NCBI GenBank assembly: GCA_003577005.1 | Contig: QEUW01000011.1 | Coordinates: 1-60,858 of the forward strand | Reading direction: 5' to 3' | Origin: Chloroflexota bacterium | Lineage (GTDB): Bacteria > Chloroflexota > Anaerolineae > Caldilineales > Caldilineaceae | Length of the DNA: 60,858 nt | Part shown: one piece after another, positions 1 to 9,183 of the stretch | How positions within the stretch are numbered: the stretch's first letter is position 1 | How the letters are laid out: each line of letters begins with the position of its first letter | Position numbers and translations under genes: made by a program | Notes under the pieces: model-generated | What the model saw: only the letters and a program-made list of their open reading frames with translations | Told to the model about the DNA's origin: nothing | Databases searched by the model: none

Positions 1-314
1 TGCACCCGGTCGCGCAACTGGGCCAGCATGGTGGTCGCTTCCGCCGCGTCAACCGGTTTCCCCAGGAGCAGATCACCCAGCGCCACCACCGTGTCGGCGG
101 CGATAACTAGGCGTGGCCTGCCATCCTGGGGCAGCCGGGCAGCCGCGGCGCGGGCTTTTGCCTCGGCCAGGCGATAAGCAAGCGCAACAGGGGCTTCACC
201 CGGCCGCGGGTTTTCATCGACCGGAGCAACGACTAGGGTGTATGACAGACCCAGGTCGCGCAAAAACTGCTGGCGCCGCGGGCTGGCTGAGGCGAGGACA
301 AGTTCGTAAGGCAA
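1..314 (-). CDS. maf: Maf-like nucleotide pyrophosphatase, 3' end outside window
   Basis: The minus strand reads an open frame of about 104 codons running off the window edge. Near the N-terminus it carries the Maf signature LASASPRR, and further on the conserved ADTVV segment, followed by LGKPVD. Maf proteins hydrolyse non-canonical or modified nucleoside triphosphates in the cytoplasm. No ATG fits the N-terminus, so I chose the TTG at 312-314, which has a GGAG ribosome-binding site about 9 nt upstream and puts the signature at the usual position. The C-terminal half is missing only because the window ends. Confidence 0.88.
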   Translation of the reverse strand, partial: MPYELVLASASPRRQQFLRDLGLSYTLVVAPVDENPRPGEAPVALAYRLAEAKARAAAARLPQDGRPRLVIAADTVVALGDLLLGKPVDAAEATTMLAQLRDRV

Positions 315-362
315 TGGTAATAGCTCCTGGAGTCGCTAGACACTGGTTGTTGCTCCGTTCTT

Positions 363-566
363 TTATCGAATGACAATTGTAATGCCAATGGCCGGCGGCG
401 CAAATTTCGTGAAGCTATCCCGGTGCGCCAGGATTTCAGGCGACCGATAAGCAATTTGCAGCTTTTCCAAATCGGTGGCACGATGAACAAGAATATCTCC
501 ACGATTCCATACCCCGGTTACAAAGTGGCGCACCTTGTTGCGGTTTGGAAGGCGTGGTTTTTTCAT
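363..566 (-). CDS. hypothetical 67-residue protein
   Basis: This minus-strand ORF starts at ATG 564-566 and ends 48 bp before the maf start, so the two could be co-transcribed. The peptide has a balanced composition (starts [11 protein letters not shown], ends ITIVIR) unlike the biased shadows around it. It has no recognised domain and only a weak ribosome-binding site. The alternative is that 315-686 is simply the intergenic region between the divergent maf and oxidoreductase genes. Confidence 0.4.
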   Translation of the reverse strand: MKKPRLPNRNKVRHFVTGVWNRGDILVHRATDLEKLQIAYRSPEILAHRDSFTKFAPPAIGITIVIR

Positions 567-686
567 TGGTCGTTCAACCGAGAACCTATCCGCAGCACGG
601 TTGCGGGTCCGACAGCGACACCTGCACAGAGGGCGGGTCGCAACGTGAATCCGGATAGGCGCCAAGACAGGAAGGGAAGGAACCTT

Positions 687-1709
687 ATGAGCAATCAGGC
701 GCCCGCGCGCGAACCGGTCCGCATGATGATGGTAGGCGCCGGCGGGATGGCCCGTCACCACGCCGTGCGCATTGCCCAACAGCAGGACACGACCCGATTG
801 GCGCTCGTCTGTGAGCCGTCGGGCGAGGCCTACGAAGCCTTCTGCGCTCGGCTCGAAGAACTGGACGTGGAGCCGCCCCCCAACGAGCCAGACCTGGAAC
901 GGGCCCTTGTCAAACATGCAGGCGAGTTGGATGCTGCTTTCATTATCACGCCCCATGCGCTGCACCACGACCAGGCCAAAGCCTGTCTGGAGGCCGGGAT
1001 AGATGTGCTGCTGGAAAAGCCCATGGTGATGAACGCCCGCGAGGCAGAGAGCCTGATCGAGACGCGCAACCGCACCGGGCGGCTGTTGGTTGTCTCGTTC
1101 AACGGCAGCCTCTCACCTCAGGTGCGTACGGCGGTTGCGCTGTTACGGGGCGGCGAACTGGGTCCTATCCTCAACATCAGTGCAACGGTCTGGCAAAACT
1201 GGAAGCTGTTGACTACCGGCGCCTGGCGGCAGAACCCGGTGATGTCGGGCGGCGGCTTTCTCTTTGACACCGGCGCCCATATGCTCAACACCGTCACCGA
1301 CCTGGTGGGGGAAGATTTTGCCGAGGTAGCCGCTTGGCTGGACAATCGTGGCGCCCCTGTGGACATCCTCGGTGCGATCATGGCGCGCACCCGTTCGGGC
1401 GTCCTGGTGACGATGAACGCCTGTGGCGAGGCGATCAAGTCGTGCCATTCCGATGTGCGCGTCTTTTGCACCAAGGCCATTTTGCGGACAGGCGTCTGGG
1501 GCGAACGGCTTGAGATCCAACACGATGGACAGCTAGATCTAGTGCCGGTGAACGTACCGGCGTCGCTCGGCCAGTGGGAGCAATTCTTGCGGGTGCGCCG
1601 GGGCGAACTGCCCAACCCCTGTCCCCCTGAAGTGGGTCTGCGTATGGCGCGGCTGTGGGATGCAATCCAGGAATCGGCACGCCAGGGAGGGCGGCCAGTG
1701 AACGTATAG
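687..1709 (+). CDS. Gfo/Idh/MocA family NAD(P)-dependent oxidoreductase
   Basis: A 340-residue protein with an N-terminal Rossmann fold ([13 protein letters not shown], residues 12-24), the 'EKP' motif characteristic of the family ([10 protein letters not shown]) and the C-terminal alpha/beta substrate domain. Family members oxidise or reduce sugars, inositols and related cyclic polyols with NAD(P)H; the substrate here cannot be told. The start at 687 is preceded by GAAGGGAAGG, and the frame upstream does not look coding. It is transcribed away from maf and converges on the surface-protein gene, with a long hairpin between them. Confidence 0.88.
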   Translation: MSNQAPAREPVRMMMVGAGGMARHHAVRIAQQQDTTRLALVCEPSGEAYEAFCARLEELDVEPPPNEPDLERALVKHAGELDAAFIITPHALHHDQAKACLEAGIDVLLEKPMVMNAREAESLIETRNRTGRLLVVSFNGSLSPQVRTAVALLRGGELGPILNISATVWQNWKLLTTGAWRQNPVMSGGGFLFDTGAHMLNTVTDLVGEDFAEVAAWLDNRGAPVDILGAIMARTRSGVLVTMNACGEAIKSCHSDVRVFCTKAILRTGVWGERLEIQHDGQLDLVPVNVPASLGQWEQFLRVRRGELPNPCPPEVGLRMARLWDAIQESARQGGRPVNV

Positions 1710-1729
1710 CTAGAGTGACAGGCCCATAA

Positions 1730-1780
1730 GAGAAGGGGAGAGTCTCGGATGGTTCCATCCGCAGACTCTCCCCTTCTCTC
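1730..1780. terminator. long hairpin between convergent genes
   Basis: A 17-bp arm (AGAGAAGGGGAGAGTCT) and a 7-bp upper arm (CGGATGG) pair around a TT loop with a single unpaired C. The hairpin follows the plus-strand oxidoreductase and faces the end of the minus-strand surface protein. There is no good U-run, so termination efficiency is uncertain; it may act in both directions. Confidence 0.6.
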
Positions 1781-1790
1781 TGTTAGAGAT

Positions 1791-1838
1791 TTGAATGGCG
1801 GCGCAATTGCTGAATCACTTCAGATAACGCCATTCAAA
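1791..1838 (-). terminator. inverted repeat after the surface-protein gene
   Basis: TTTGAATGGCG at 1791-1801 is perfectly complementary to 1828-1838. It lies directly downstream of the minus-strand stop at 1855. There is no U-run, so it could be a terminator, an mRNA-stabilising hairpin or part of a repeat. Confidence 0.4.
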
Positions 1839-1854
1839 CCCTTGCACGCTAGTG

Positions 1855-4011
1855 CTATCGGTTCACGAAAGGCAAGAACAGCCTGTCGGCAGACAAGTCA
1901 GGCTCATCAGACGGGTCGAGATCGGTGGTGACGCCGGTGCAGCCACGGCAGACGCCAAGATCCACCGTGGGATTATAGAGACCGTTTTCAGCCGGCTCCT
2001 CGCCAATCGCCAGATTTACCGGCGCCGTGCGGATCACCTGTGGGTTGGTCTGCGATGTGCCGTTGTCGTCGTTGTCGACGTTGTTATTGGGATCGGCGCC
2101 TGGCTCGAAGGGTCCAGTGGCTTCGCCGTAGACCCCACCATTGCTGCTGGTGTAAGTAGGCGGCACCGTGATCTGGATCACGTAATTGCCGGGCATCAGG
2201 CCATCGAACCGGTAATGGCCGTTGGCGTCGGTGGTGGTCGTTGCCGCCAACGTCAGTGTAATATCCTGCGTGCGGGTAATATAGAGCCGCACCGGGATGC
2301 CGGGGAAGCCCGATTCGCCCGCGAAGTTATCCGCAGGGTCCGGTGGGTCGAACAGGCCATTGTTAAAGCGCGTGTCTCCCGGAGCAAACGGGAAGCCTCT
2401 GCCTTCATCGATCCAGACGAGGTCGCCCACGGAAAGCAGCACATAGACACCCATGTCGAGCGACAGGTCTTCTTCACCGGCGGCCAGGACACGGCTATTG
2501 CCGGTGCGACCGGTGGCCGGGTCGGCGTCGCTATCTAGCTCGTCCGAGACACCCGTGGCGTTCTGGGTTGTGACCGAATAGCCAGCAGGCAACGTGCTAA
2601 GGTCAAAGATCACATAATACTGGCCAGGGTCCAGGTCATCGAAGAAGTAACGGCCATTGGCGCCCGTCTGTGTAACGGCCAACTCCTGGTTGGTGGTAGC
2701 ATCATACAGCCGCACGGTGATCCCGCCCACACCTGGCTCGCCGGGGTCTTGCTGGCCGTTGAGGTTGTCATCGCGCCAGACAAAGTCACCAATGCGCACC
2801 GTCTGTAATTCGAAGATGCCCATGTCCACGGTGGTGTCACTCGTGCCGCCGGGCAGGAAGGGTGTTGGCGGCGTCTGGCCAGTGGCGGGGTCGGGGTCCG
2901 AATCGACCGCGCGATCCGTGCCAGCGTTGGGGATGGTGATCACATAGCCGGGGGGCAAGGTCGCCCGGTCAAAGACCACGTAGTAGCTCCCAGGCGGCAG
3001 GTTGGTGAAGAGATAGTTGCCGTTGGCGTCGGTGGTCTGCGGTGGAACGGGGTTACCTGCCAAATCGACAGCCGGCTGGCCAGCAGCCGTAAAGATGCTA
3101 ACGCCGATATTGGGAACGCCGGCCTCGCCTGTATCCTGGATGCCGTTGCGGTTGTTGTCAAACCAGACAAAATCGCCAACGCTGACCGGTGCGAGGAAGC
3201 CAAAGTCGACGGTGAGGTTGCTGTTGCGGTCGAGGGCACTGCCGTGACCCGGGCCACAGAGTTGCTCGTTGAGCGGCTCGTCGTTGAGGCTCAAGGTGAC
3301 GACGCCAGTGCGGATGGCGCCGTTGACCGGCCCATCGTTGCCGTTGTCATCGAGGTCGATGTCGGTGTTGGGGCTGGGAGCGATGCCACCGACGCTGTTG
3401 CCCGTGCTGCTGATGTGGTTGGCCAGCGGCTGGCCGGCAGCAAAGTTGCCCGCAGCCACCTCGAGGATGTAGTTCCCGCTGCGCAGATTGTCGAAGACAA
3501 AGCAGCCATCGGCGGAGGTCACCAGCGAGAGGGGCTGGTTGTTGGCATCCAGCACCGGGTTGCCTGCCCCATCCAGCAGGTTGACACTGACACCGGCAAT
3601 GCCGCTCTCGCCCCCGTTCTGTACCCCATCGTTGGCCACACCACCGCCCTCACCATCATCCCGCCACACCCGGTTGCCCAGGCTGAACGGACGGCTGATG
3701 TGATGGCTCGGGTCCGTGTCCGTCACTCGCTCCGTCGGGAAGAGCGTCGGCGTCCCCGTCACCACTGCCGTGTTGGCATACTGCCCCAGCGTCGTCGCTA
3801 CCCCCGTCAGCACACACGTCATCGCCTGCCCCGGCAGCAACGTGTCCAGCGGGCACGTCACACCCCCCTCGATGTCGTCCACCAACGTCACATCCGTCAG
3901 CGTCACCGTGCCCGTGTTGGTGATGTCGTAGGTCCACGTCACTACATCGCCAAAGCCCACTTCGGGACCGGTCGGCACGTCCGCATCCGCTCCATTCGTG
4001 TACTTCTTCAA
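1855..4011 (-). CDS. surface protein, C-terminal part: DUF11 + four SdrD B-like domains
   Basis: A 718-residue frame. Residues 1-95 form a DUF11-type domain beginning KKYTNGADAD, then four SdrD B-like (Cna-B-like) domains start near residues 109, 276, 406 and 530, each opening with a (V/L)GDxVW or LGNRVW motif and a DxNxNG-type calcium loop. The protein ends in DRLFLPFVNR, a terminal motif seen in secreted Chloroflexota proteins. It has no signal peptide of its own and its TTG start overlaps the upstream frame by 4 bp. The upstream frame ends exactly where DUF11 should begin, so I read the two as one protein split by a frameshift near 4010. Role: probably extracellular adhesion or a structural stalk. 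Confidence 0.8.
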   Translation of the reverse strand: MKKYTNGADADVPTGPEVGFGDVVTWTYDITNTGTVTLTDVTLVDDIEGGVTCPLDTLLPGQAMTCVLTGVATTLGQYANTAVVTGTPTLFPTERVTDTDPSHHISRPFSLGNRVWRDDGEGGGVANDGVQNGGESGIAGVSVNLLDGAGNPVLDANNQPLSLVTSADGCFVFDNLRSGNYILEVAAGNFAAGQPLANHISSTGNSVGGIAPSPNTDIDLDDNGNDGPVNGAIRTGVVTLSLNDEPLNEQLCGPGHGSALDRNSNLTVDFGFLAPVSVGDFVWFDNNRNGIQDTGEAGVPNIGVSIFTAAGQPAVDLAGNPVPPQTTDANGNYLFTNLPPGSYYVVFDRATLPPGYVITIPNAGTDRAVDSDPDPATGQTPPTPFLPGGTSDTTVDMGIFELQTVRIGDFVWRDDNLNGQQDPGEPGVGGITVRLYDATTNQELAVTQTGANGRYFFDDLDPGQYYVIFDLSTLPAGYSVTTQNATGVSDELDSDADPATGRTGNSRVLAAGEEDLSLDMGVYVLLSVGDLVWIDEGRGFPFAPGDTRFNNGLFDPPDPADNFAGESGFPGIPVRLYITRTQDITLTLAATTTTDANGHYRFDGLMPGNYVIQITVPPTYTSSNGGVYGEATGPFEPGADPNNNVDNDDNGTSQTNPQVIRTAPVNLAIGEEPAENGLYNPTVDLGVCRGCTGVTTDLDPSDEPDLSADRLFLPFVNR

Positions 4012-5267
4012 CCGGATGCTGGACCCGCATCGATGGTGAGATTCTGCTCACCAGCTACTAGCGTTACCTGCCCTGAACGACCCGTAGCGGGGTCGGCGTT
4101 CGAGTCGATGGTATCATTGAGACCCACGTTGCGGTCGGTGAAGACAAAACCGCTGGGCCGCCCAAATTGCACTTCGTAGCAGCCAGGGTTAAGGTCGTCG
4201 AAGAGATAGAATCCTCCGCCATTGGTCGTCGTCGTATCCAGGACATTCGGGGGCGTGGCGCAGTCGAGCAGCGTTACTGGCACGTTGGGAATATCAGGCT
4301 CGCCGGGGTCTTGTAGACCATTGCGGTTCAGATCTTCCCACACGTAATCACCCAGCGAGGCTACCTGTTGTGCTGGTAAGATGAACATTGAGGCGAGCCA
4401 GGAGAAGGAGGCCGGCAACCGTGTCGTGTCAAAGTCATCGCGTGAGACAGCTTGTACAGTGAGACTGGTGGCACCCGGTGGGATAGGGATCGACAGGATT
4501 AATGTGTCCCACTCTGCCCCATCGTGGCTGTTCAACCTGTCGCTATAGCTTGTGGTCACACCACCAACTGTTACATCAATGGCGTTGGGACGCATAACTT
4601 CGACACCGTTGCGTTGGACACTGCCAAAGAACATGGGCAGGGTTGCCATACGTGTCACCGGTGCCGGGTCAAAAGTAAATGTCTGGGCGACTGTGGAACG
4701 GCGAGGTTCAGGAAAGTTAATGAACGCCAGGTCAAGACCATCGCGAAGCTGAATATTAGCTGGGGTAGAGCCATTATCGATAATCACCAAAATCCCGGCG
4801 CCATTGTTTTCATCGGCACCAAAATCCATGCCAGCAATGGCAATGGAGTTGGCGCCCGGCGTCACGACGCCCAGGTTTGTGATGTCGGCGCGGTAAGTTG
4901 AAAAGTCATACCGATCCCCACTACGGTTAAAGAAAAACGTAGGGCCGCCGATGAGCGTGCCGGTCACCGCAGTTCCGTTGACCGTGACTGTATCGTCTCC
5001 GGAATTGCCGGAGTCATTGCCGCCCCCTGACCAATACAGGAGTACCTGTTTGATAGTCACACCGGGCGGCACATTCAAAGGGATGTTGGCCGGCTGTGAA
5101 CTTTCCAAACCTACACCCCCAGCAACGACACCCGTGCCGGAGGCAATAGGGACGCTGGGCGGGCCGAGGACCTCAGTTCCATCGGCGCGGACGATTTGTG
5201 TACCGCCTACCACTGTCACCAAAAGGGCAACAACAGTGAGGACGACAATTTTGTGAAATAATCTCAT
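4008..5267 (-). CDS. surface protein, N-terminal part with signal peptide and one SdrD B-like domain
   Basis: A 419-residue secreted protein starting at ATG 5265-5267 behind GGGAGAG. Residues 1-29 are a signal peptide (hydrophobic core VVLTVVALLVTVVGG). A beta-rich region of about 260 residues of unknown family follows, then an SdrD B-like domain (LGDYVWEDLNRNGLQDPGE). The frame stops after TIDAGPASG. A one-base slip there would continue as ASIRLKKYTNG, the usual junction between such domains and DUF11, so the gene is probably one unit with 1855-4011 (about 1,140 residues). Sequencing error, pseudogenisation and programmed or phase-variable slippage are all possible. Confidence 0.8.
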   Translation of the reverse strand: MRLFHKIVVLTVVALLVTVVGGTQIVRADGTEVLGPPSVPIASGTGVVAGGVGLESSQPANIPLNVPPGVTIKQVLLYWSGGGNDSGNSGDDTVTVNGTAVTGTLIGGPTFFFNRSGDRYDFSTYRADITNLGVVTPGANSIAIAGMDFGADENNGAGILVIIDNGSTPANIQLRDGLDLAFINFPEPRRSTVAQTFTFDPAPVTRMATLPMFFGSVQRNGVEVMRPNAIDVTVGGVTTSYSDRLNSHDGAEWDTLILSIPIPPGATSLTVQAVSRDDFDTTRLPASFSWLASMFILPAQQVASLGDYVWEDLNRNGLQDPGEPDIPNVPVTLLDCATPPNVLDTTTTNGGGFYLFDDLNPGCYEVQFGRPSGFVFTDRNVGLNDTIDSNADPATGRSGQVTLVAGEQNLTIDAGPASG

Positions 5268-6315
5268 CTTGTTCTCTCCCGCGATCCATGATAGTTGGGG
5301 ACAAAAATAGATTTGTGGGCCAGCGCAGTCGATCCACGCTGAAACGCCCAGCCCACCACAACGATCGCACTCAACTGACACGCTCTACTTGCTCGGTAGT
5401 GGAGAGCGAAAGCGCTGGCGGTACGACATCCAGCGTTCGCGGCTGGGTGATGCGCTACTGATTGGCGAGGTTGCCCAAAAGCTAAGCCTTTCATCCCATG
5501 GTGCAGCACCGTAGCACGGCTGATCCTATTGACAACCTATGTGAAGGCATTGGGGAACGCCTTCTACAGCGTATGAGAGAAAAAACGTCGCTTCTGGCGA
5601 ACTGTCAACAAGCGCTGTACACGTAGCCGTAAAAGAAGCGACACTTTTGCACTGCCGACCAGATGATCTATCGGAAAACCCTGTCTCTTTGCTTTCGGGT
5701 TCTTTACTTTCGGGCAAAATTGTGTCGCGCTATCTGAATCAGGAATGATGGTGCGGGTGAGTGGCGGGCGACAGTGTCATGCGAACGAATAGTCGTGTGA
5801 ATGAATCATTGTCATAAAGCATAAGTTTTATCAGTCATCTGTCCTGTCAACTTCACCTTAATACATTTGTCTTAGCGCTATCCTTAGCATTATTTAGCAG
5901 TATATCGCATTTCTGTTGCAGGATCATATGTTGCAGGATCATACTATTGTTGTAGAACCATACTATCATAATTCGACAAATTGTCTAGCCCCATATGGGT
6001 ACAGCTAGGGCTAGTCAACAGTTCACGTTTGCAAGTGATATACAAATGATAGAAGTACTCGGAAGTACTCCAGCGATACTGACCAGTCCTAGCAAAGTAT
6101 CTGCGACAAAAATTGTGTTTCGATAATACTTTTGACATACGATAAGTGCAAGACCATCGAGCTTTCAATTCACTGACAGCCACGATCATAATTGGCTAAA
6201 CATGCCAAATAGGAGAAATTTTCCAAGAAATATCCTAAATGTCCTAAAAATTGAAGTCACCGGCACGCCTCACCCCATAGGTTGATTTGCTTTTTTATTT
6301 TATGCGGGTCGCCAG
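5268..6315. other. AT-rich region with no convincing gene
   Basis: About 1 kb of clearly lower GC than its surroundings, especially 5,770-6,310. No ORF has plausible composition or a recognised motif. It contains a perfect 15-bp tandem duplication (TGTTGCAGGATCATA at 5914-5928 and 5929-5943). It should hold the promoter of the minus-strand surface gene and upstream control elements of the ilv promoter. Confidence 0.6.
5914..5943. repeat. 15-bp perfect tandem repeat, two copies
   Basis: TGTTGCAGGATCATA occurs twice head to tail, and a degenerate related stretch follows to about 5970. It lies in the AT-rich region between the divergent surface gene and ilv leader. It could be a protein-binding site; nothing identifies the protein. 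Confidence 0.7.
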
Positions 6316-6344
6316 TTGACAAGTGAGTGCTGCTCCGTTATACT
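6316..6344 (+). promoter_or_regulatory. sigma70-type promoter for the ilv operon
   Basis: TTGACA at 6316-6321 is separated by exactly 17 bp from TATACT at 6339-6344. Transcription would start near 6351, about 95 nt before the leader-peptide ATG and 380 nt before ilvB. Confidence 0.8.
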
Positions 6345-6445
6345 TGGCTACAAGCTATGCATGTTGCTACAATAAATTTGTGCCGTGATCACGCTTGATA
6401 ATTTACAGATTGTTTAAGGCGCGTCAAAGGTTATCTACTAAGGTC

Positions 6446-6556
6446 ATGCCGCACGCTTGTGATTTACTCTCCAACCTCGTAGTAGCGATTATTCGCGGGC
6501 TTCTGGTCCTTAGCGACCGGGAGCTACTGCTGGTTGGAGAAGAGACGGCTGCCTAG
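6446..6556 (+). CDS. branched-chain amino acid leader peptide (ilv attenuator)
   Basis: A 36-codon ORF (ATG 6446, TAG 6554-6556). Fifteen of its 36 residues are Leu, Val or Ile, clustered as LL, LVVAII, GLLVL and ELLLV. The Leu/Ile codons include TTA, CTA and ATT, which look rare for this GC-rich genome. AAGG sits very close to the start. The codons overlap a large hairpin, and the stop codon lies just past its 3' arm, the geometry of ribosome-mediated attenuators such as those of enterobacterial ilvB and ilvGMEDA. Stalling on uncharged tRNA-Leu/Val/Ile would favour read-through into ilvB. Confidence 0.85.
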   Translation: MPHACDLLSNLVVAIIRGLLVLSDRELLLVGEETAA

Positions 6557-6606
6557 AGGTGGCGCCGGCTAAGGTCATCGCAGACCCTTCCCGACCGGGA
6601 AGGGTC
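6468..6606 (+). promoter_or_regulatory. ilv transcription attenuator: pause, antiterminator and terminator helices
   Basis: Three helices can be drawn. Pause (1:2): 6468-6476 pairs with 6532-6540 (9 bp), extended by 6479-6486 with 6523-6530 and 6503-6508 with 6515-6520. Antiterminator (2:3): 6532-6542 pairs with 6587-6596 (10 bp, one bulged A, one G-U). Terminator (3:4): 6583-6592 pairs with 6597-6606. Segment 6532-6540 belongs to both the pause and the antiterminator, and 6587-6596 to both the antiterminator and the terminator, so they exclude one another. A ribosome stalled on the Leu/Val/Ile codons frees segment 2; one reaching the stop codon covers it. Confidence 0.85.
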
Positions 6607-6611
6607 TTTTT
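6583..6611 (+). terminator. intrinsic terminator of the ilv attenuator
   Basis: GACCCTTCCC pairs perfectly with GGGAAGGGTC around the loop GACC, extended by one A-T pair and followed by a run of five T. It lies 122 bp before the ilvB start and would stop transcription when branched-chain aminoacyl-tRNAs are plentiful. Confidence 0.95.
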
Positions 6612-6732
6612 GTTTCACGCTTTGTGTCGACACGATACCATGGGAAGATGAATCTGTAAGAGACAACGAGACGGGAGTAAGAACCGTCCAGACGGAAGCG
6701 ACCGCCCAGACGCAACCAAGGAGACCGATGCT

Positions 6733-8529
6733 ATGAGGCAACCCTATCAAAACGGCCACCAGCGCCCCGATGCAGGCCAGGCCAGAGAAATGACCGGCGC
6801 CCAGATGATCTGGGAGGCGATCTACCAGGAGGGGATCCCGGTGGTCTTTGGCCACCCCGGCGGCGCCATCCTACCGGCGTACGACGCCCTGGCGCCCTAC
6901 GAGGCTGAAGGCAAGATCCACCACGTGCTGGTGCGCCACGAACAGTGTGCGGCGCACATGGCCGATGGCTATGCTCGCGCCACTGGCGGCGTTGGTGTCT
7001 GTGTGGCGACCAGTGGGCCCGGCGCCACCAACCTGGTGACAGGCCTCGCCACCGCGCAGATGGACAGCGTGCCCATCGTGGCGATCACCGGCCAGGTGCC
7101 CACCAACCTGCTGGGCACCGATGCCTTTCAGGAGTCCGACGTGGTGGGGGTGACGCAGCCGGTCTGCAAGCACAACTACCTGGTGACCGATGTGCGCGAA
7201 CTGCCCCTCATCCTCAAGGAAGCCTTCCACATCGCCCGCGAAGGGCGCCCCGGCCCCGTTCTCGTTGATGTTTGCAAAGACGTTCAAAACGCAAAAGGTC
7301 TCTTCCGGTACGATTTTGAGGTAGAGTTGCCCGGCTTTGAACCGTGGCCCGCGGTCGATGCCGACGCCGTGCGCCGCGCCGCTGACTTGATCAACCGCGC
7401 CGAGCGACCGCTCATCCTTTCCGGCCACGGCGTCCAACTGGGTGGGGTGAGCAAAGAATTGGTGGAACTGGCCGAGCGCGCCGAAATCCCAGTGGTGACG
7501 ACGCTGTTGGGCACCGGCAATATCCCTGAAAGCCATCCGCTCAGCTTGGGGATGGGTGGGATGCACGGCGAAGCCTTTGCCAATCGCGCCGTGCAGGCGT
7601 GTGATGTGTTGATCGCGATGGGCATGCGTTTTGACGACCGCATCACGGGCCGGCTGGATCGTTTCGCCAAACAGGCTAAGATCATCCACTTTGAGCTAGA
7701 TCGCGCCGAGGTGGGCAAGAATGTGGTGCCGACCGTGGCGGTGGTCGGCGACCTGGGCGAGACCTTGCCAGCATTGCTGCCGCATATCGAACAGCGTCGC
7801 CACCAGGTCTGGCTCCAGGAGTTGAACGAATGGCGCGGGGAATCGGACCAGCGTGACATTTTGCACGTGGAGACCGATGAGCTGATCCCACCCTTTGTCA
7901 TCCGCCAGCTCTGGCACAGCACAAAGGATGCCCCGAACGGGCCCACCTTTGTCGTCACCGATGTGGGCCAGCACCAGATGTGGGAGAGCCAGTATTACGT
8001 TCACGACCATTCGGGTCAGTTGCTCACCAGCGGCGGTCTGGGCACCATGGGCTACTCGCTGCCAGCGGCCATCGGCGCCCAGATGGCCTACCGGGACCGC
8101 ATGGTCTGGTGTGTGGCCGGCGACGGCGGCTTCCAGATGACCTTGCAGGAACTGGCCGTGCTCAAACAAGAGGGCGACCTGCCGGTGAAGATCGCCATCA
8201 TCAACAACGGCTTTTTGGGTATGGTGCGCCAGTGGCAACAGTTTTTCTATGACAAACGCTACACCGCCACGCCGATTTACTCGCCCGACTATGTCAAACT
8301 GGCCGCGGCCTACGAGATCCCGGCCCTTATGGTGGACAAGCCGGAGGACGTGCAGCCTGCCATCCAGCAGGCCATCAATACACCCGGCCCGTTCCTTATC
8401 GATTTCCAGGTGAAAGAGGAGATCAACGTCTACCCCATGATCGCCCCCGGCGCCGCTGTGGACGAAATGATCCGCCGCGAATCACCGCGAGTCGTGCAGG
8501 GGTACAGCGGCGTGGAACCAAGTTGGTAA
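6733..8529 (+). CDS. ilvB: acetolactate synthase large subunit
   Basis: A 598-residue ThDP/FAD enzyme that condenses two pyruvates to 2-acetolactate (valine/leucine) or pyruvate with 2-oxobutyrate to acetohydroxybutyrate (isoleucine). Visible are the pyrimidine-domain catalytic Glu context ([17 protein letters not shown], near residues 73-89) and the ThDP-binding GDGGFQMT ... [12 protein letters not shown] motif in the C-terminal third. Length is normal for the biosynthetic form. The ATG at 6733 has GGAG upstream. It is the first structural gene after the attenuator and is followed by ilvN. Confidence 0.97.
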   Translation: MRQPYQNGHQRPDAGQAREMTGAQMIWEAIYQEGIPVVFGHPGGAILPAYDALAPYEAEGKIHHVLVRHEQCAAHMADGYARATGGVGVCVATSGPGATNLVTGLATAQMDSVPIVAITGQVPTNLLGTDAFQESDVVGVTQPVCKHNYLVTDVRELPLILKEAFHIAREGRPGPVLVDVCKDVQNAKGLFRYDFEVELPGFEPWPAVDADAVRRAADLINRAERPLILSGHGVQLGGVSKELVELAERAEIPVVTTLLGTGNIPESHPLSLGMGGMHGEAFANRAVQACDVLIAMGMRFDDRITGRLDRFAKQAKIIHFELDRAEVGKNVVPTVAVVGDLGETLPALLPHIEQRRHQVWLQELNEWRGESDQRDILHVETDELIPPFVIRQLWHSTKDAPNGPTFVVTDVGQHQMWESQYYVHDHSGQLLTSGGLGTMGYSLPAAIGAQMAYRDRMVWCVAGDGGFQMTLQELAVLKQEGDLPVKIAIINNGFLGMVRQWQQFFYDKRYTATPIYSPDYVKLAAAYEIPALMVDKPEDVQPAIQQAINTPGPFLIDFQVKEEINVYPMIAPGAAVDEMIRRESPRVVQGYSGVEPSW

Positions 8530-8535
8530 TGAGCG

Positions 8536-8594
8536 GAATACAGAATACGGGATACAGGTTGCAGCCGTATCCCGCATTCTATATCCTGTATCCC
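8536..8594. repeat. heptamer inverted-repeat element (GAATACA/GGATACA units)
   Basis: The left arm 8536-8558 is built from 7-bp units GAATACA-GAATACG-GGATACA. The right arm 8566-8594 carries the reverse-complementary units. It fills the ilvB-ilvN spacer. Confidence 0.8.
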
Positions 8595-8607
8595 GAAGGA
8601 GAGAACC

Positions 8608-9180
8608 ATGAAACATACACTCATCGCCTGGATGCGCGACAAGCCGGGGGTGTTGAACCGGGTGGCCGGGCTGATCCGCAGGCGCAATTTTAACATCGAC
8701 AGTTTGCAGGTGGGGCACAGCGAGACGCCGGGCATCAGCCGCATGACCTTTGTGGTCAACGGCGATGAACGGATGGTGGACCAGGTGATCAAACAGTTGC
8801 GCAAGGTCATCGACGTGACGCGGGTAGAGAATATCAGCGCCAAGCCGATGGTGACACACGAACTGGCGATGATCCGCGTGCGCGCCACGTCGGAAAACCG
8901 CGGCGAGGTGATCCAACTGGTCAACATCCACGGCGGGCAGATCGTGGACGTGGCGCTGGACAGCATGATCGTCCAGATCGTCGATACCGAGGAGAAGGTC
9001 AACGCACTCCTCGGCCTGTTGCGCCATTTTGGCATCATCGAGATGGTGCGCACTGGCCGTGTGGCTATGGTCCGCAGCAGCGAACCGTGGAGCCCGCCGG
9101 TCAGCACCGTCTGGCGCGCCCAGGCCAACGGCGTCGAAGCGGCGACGGCGAAGGATCTCTTCTCGGTGAGTGGAGTCTAA
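8608..9180 (+). CDS. ilvN: acetolactate synthase regulatory small subunit
   Basis: A 190-residue protein. An N-terminal ACT domain (residues 1-75; [20 protein letters not shown], then IDSLQVG) is followed by the small-subunit C-terminal domain. It binds and activates the IlvB catalytic subunit and confers feedback inhibition by branched-chain amino acids, typically valine. GAAGGAGAG lies just before the ATG. It is co-directional with ilvB, with a repeat element between them. Confidence 0.96.
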   Translation: MKHTLIAWMRDKPGVLNRVAGLIRRRNFNIDSLQVGHSETPGISRMTFVVNGDERMVDQVIKQLRKVIDVTRVENISAKPMVTHELAMIRVRATSENRGEVIQLVNIHGGQIVDVALDSMIVQIVDTEEKVNALLGLLRHFGIIEMVRTGRVAMVRSSEPWSPPVSTVWRAQANGVEAATAKDLFSVSGV

Positions 9181-9183
9181 ATG

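Noticed and set aside
423..686. N-terminal extension of the Gfo/Idh oxidoreductase
   Set aside because: The added 88 residues do not resemble any family N-terminus, and a good ribosome-binding site lies before ATG 687.
3244..4179. A 311-codon plus-strand frame opposite the SdrD protein
   Set aside because: It is Arg/Val/His-rich shadow sequence antisense to clear DUF11 and SdrD B domains.
5526..5717. A 63-codon minus-strand frame upstream of the surface protein
   Set aside because: No ribosome-binding site, low-complexity start (ESKEPESKE) and no recognisable domain.
6440..6620. A T-box riboswitch upstream of ilvB
   Set aside because: GGTGGCGCC at 6558-6566 recalls the T-box bulge, but the specifier-loop and AG-bulge features are missing, and the UGGC would not match the discriminator base (A) of Leu/Val/Ile tRNAs. 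The Leu/Val/Ile-rich ORF and the 1:2, 2:3, 3:4 helices explain the region better.
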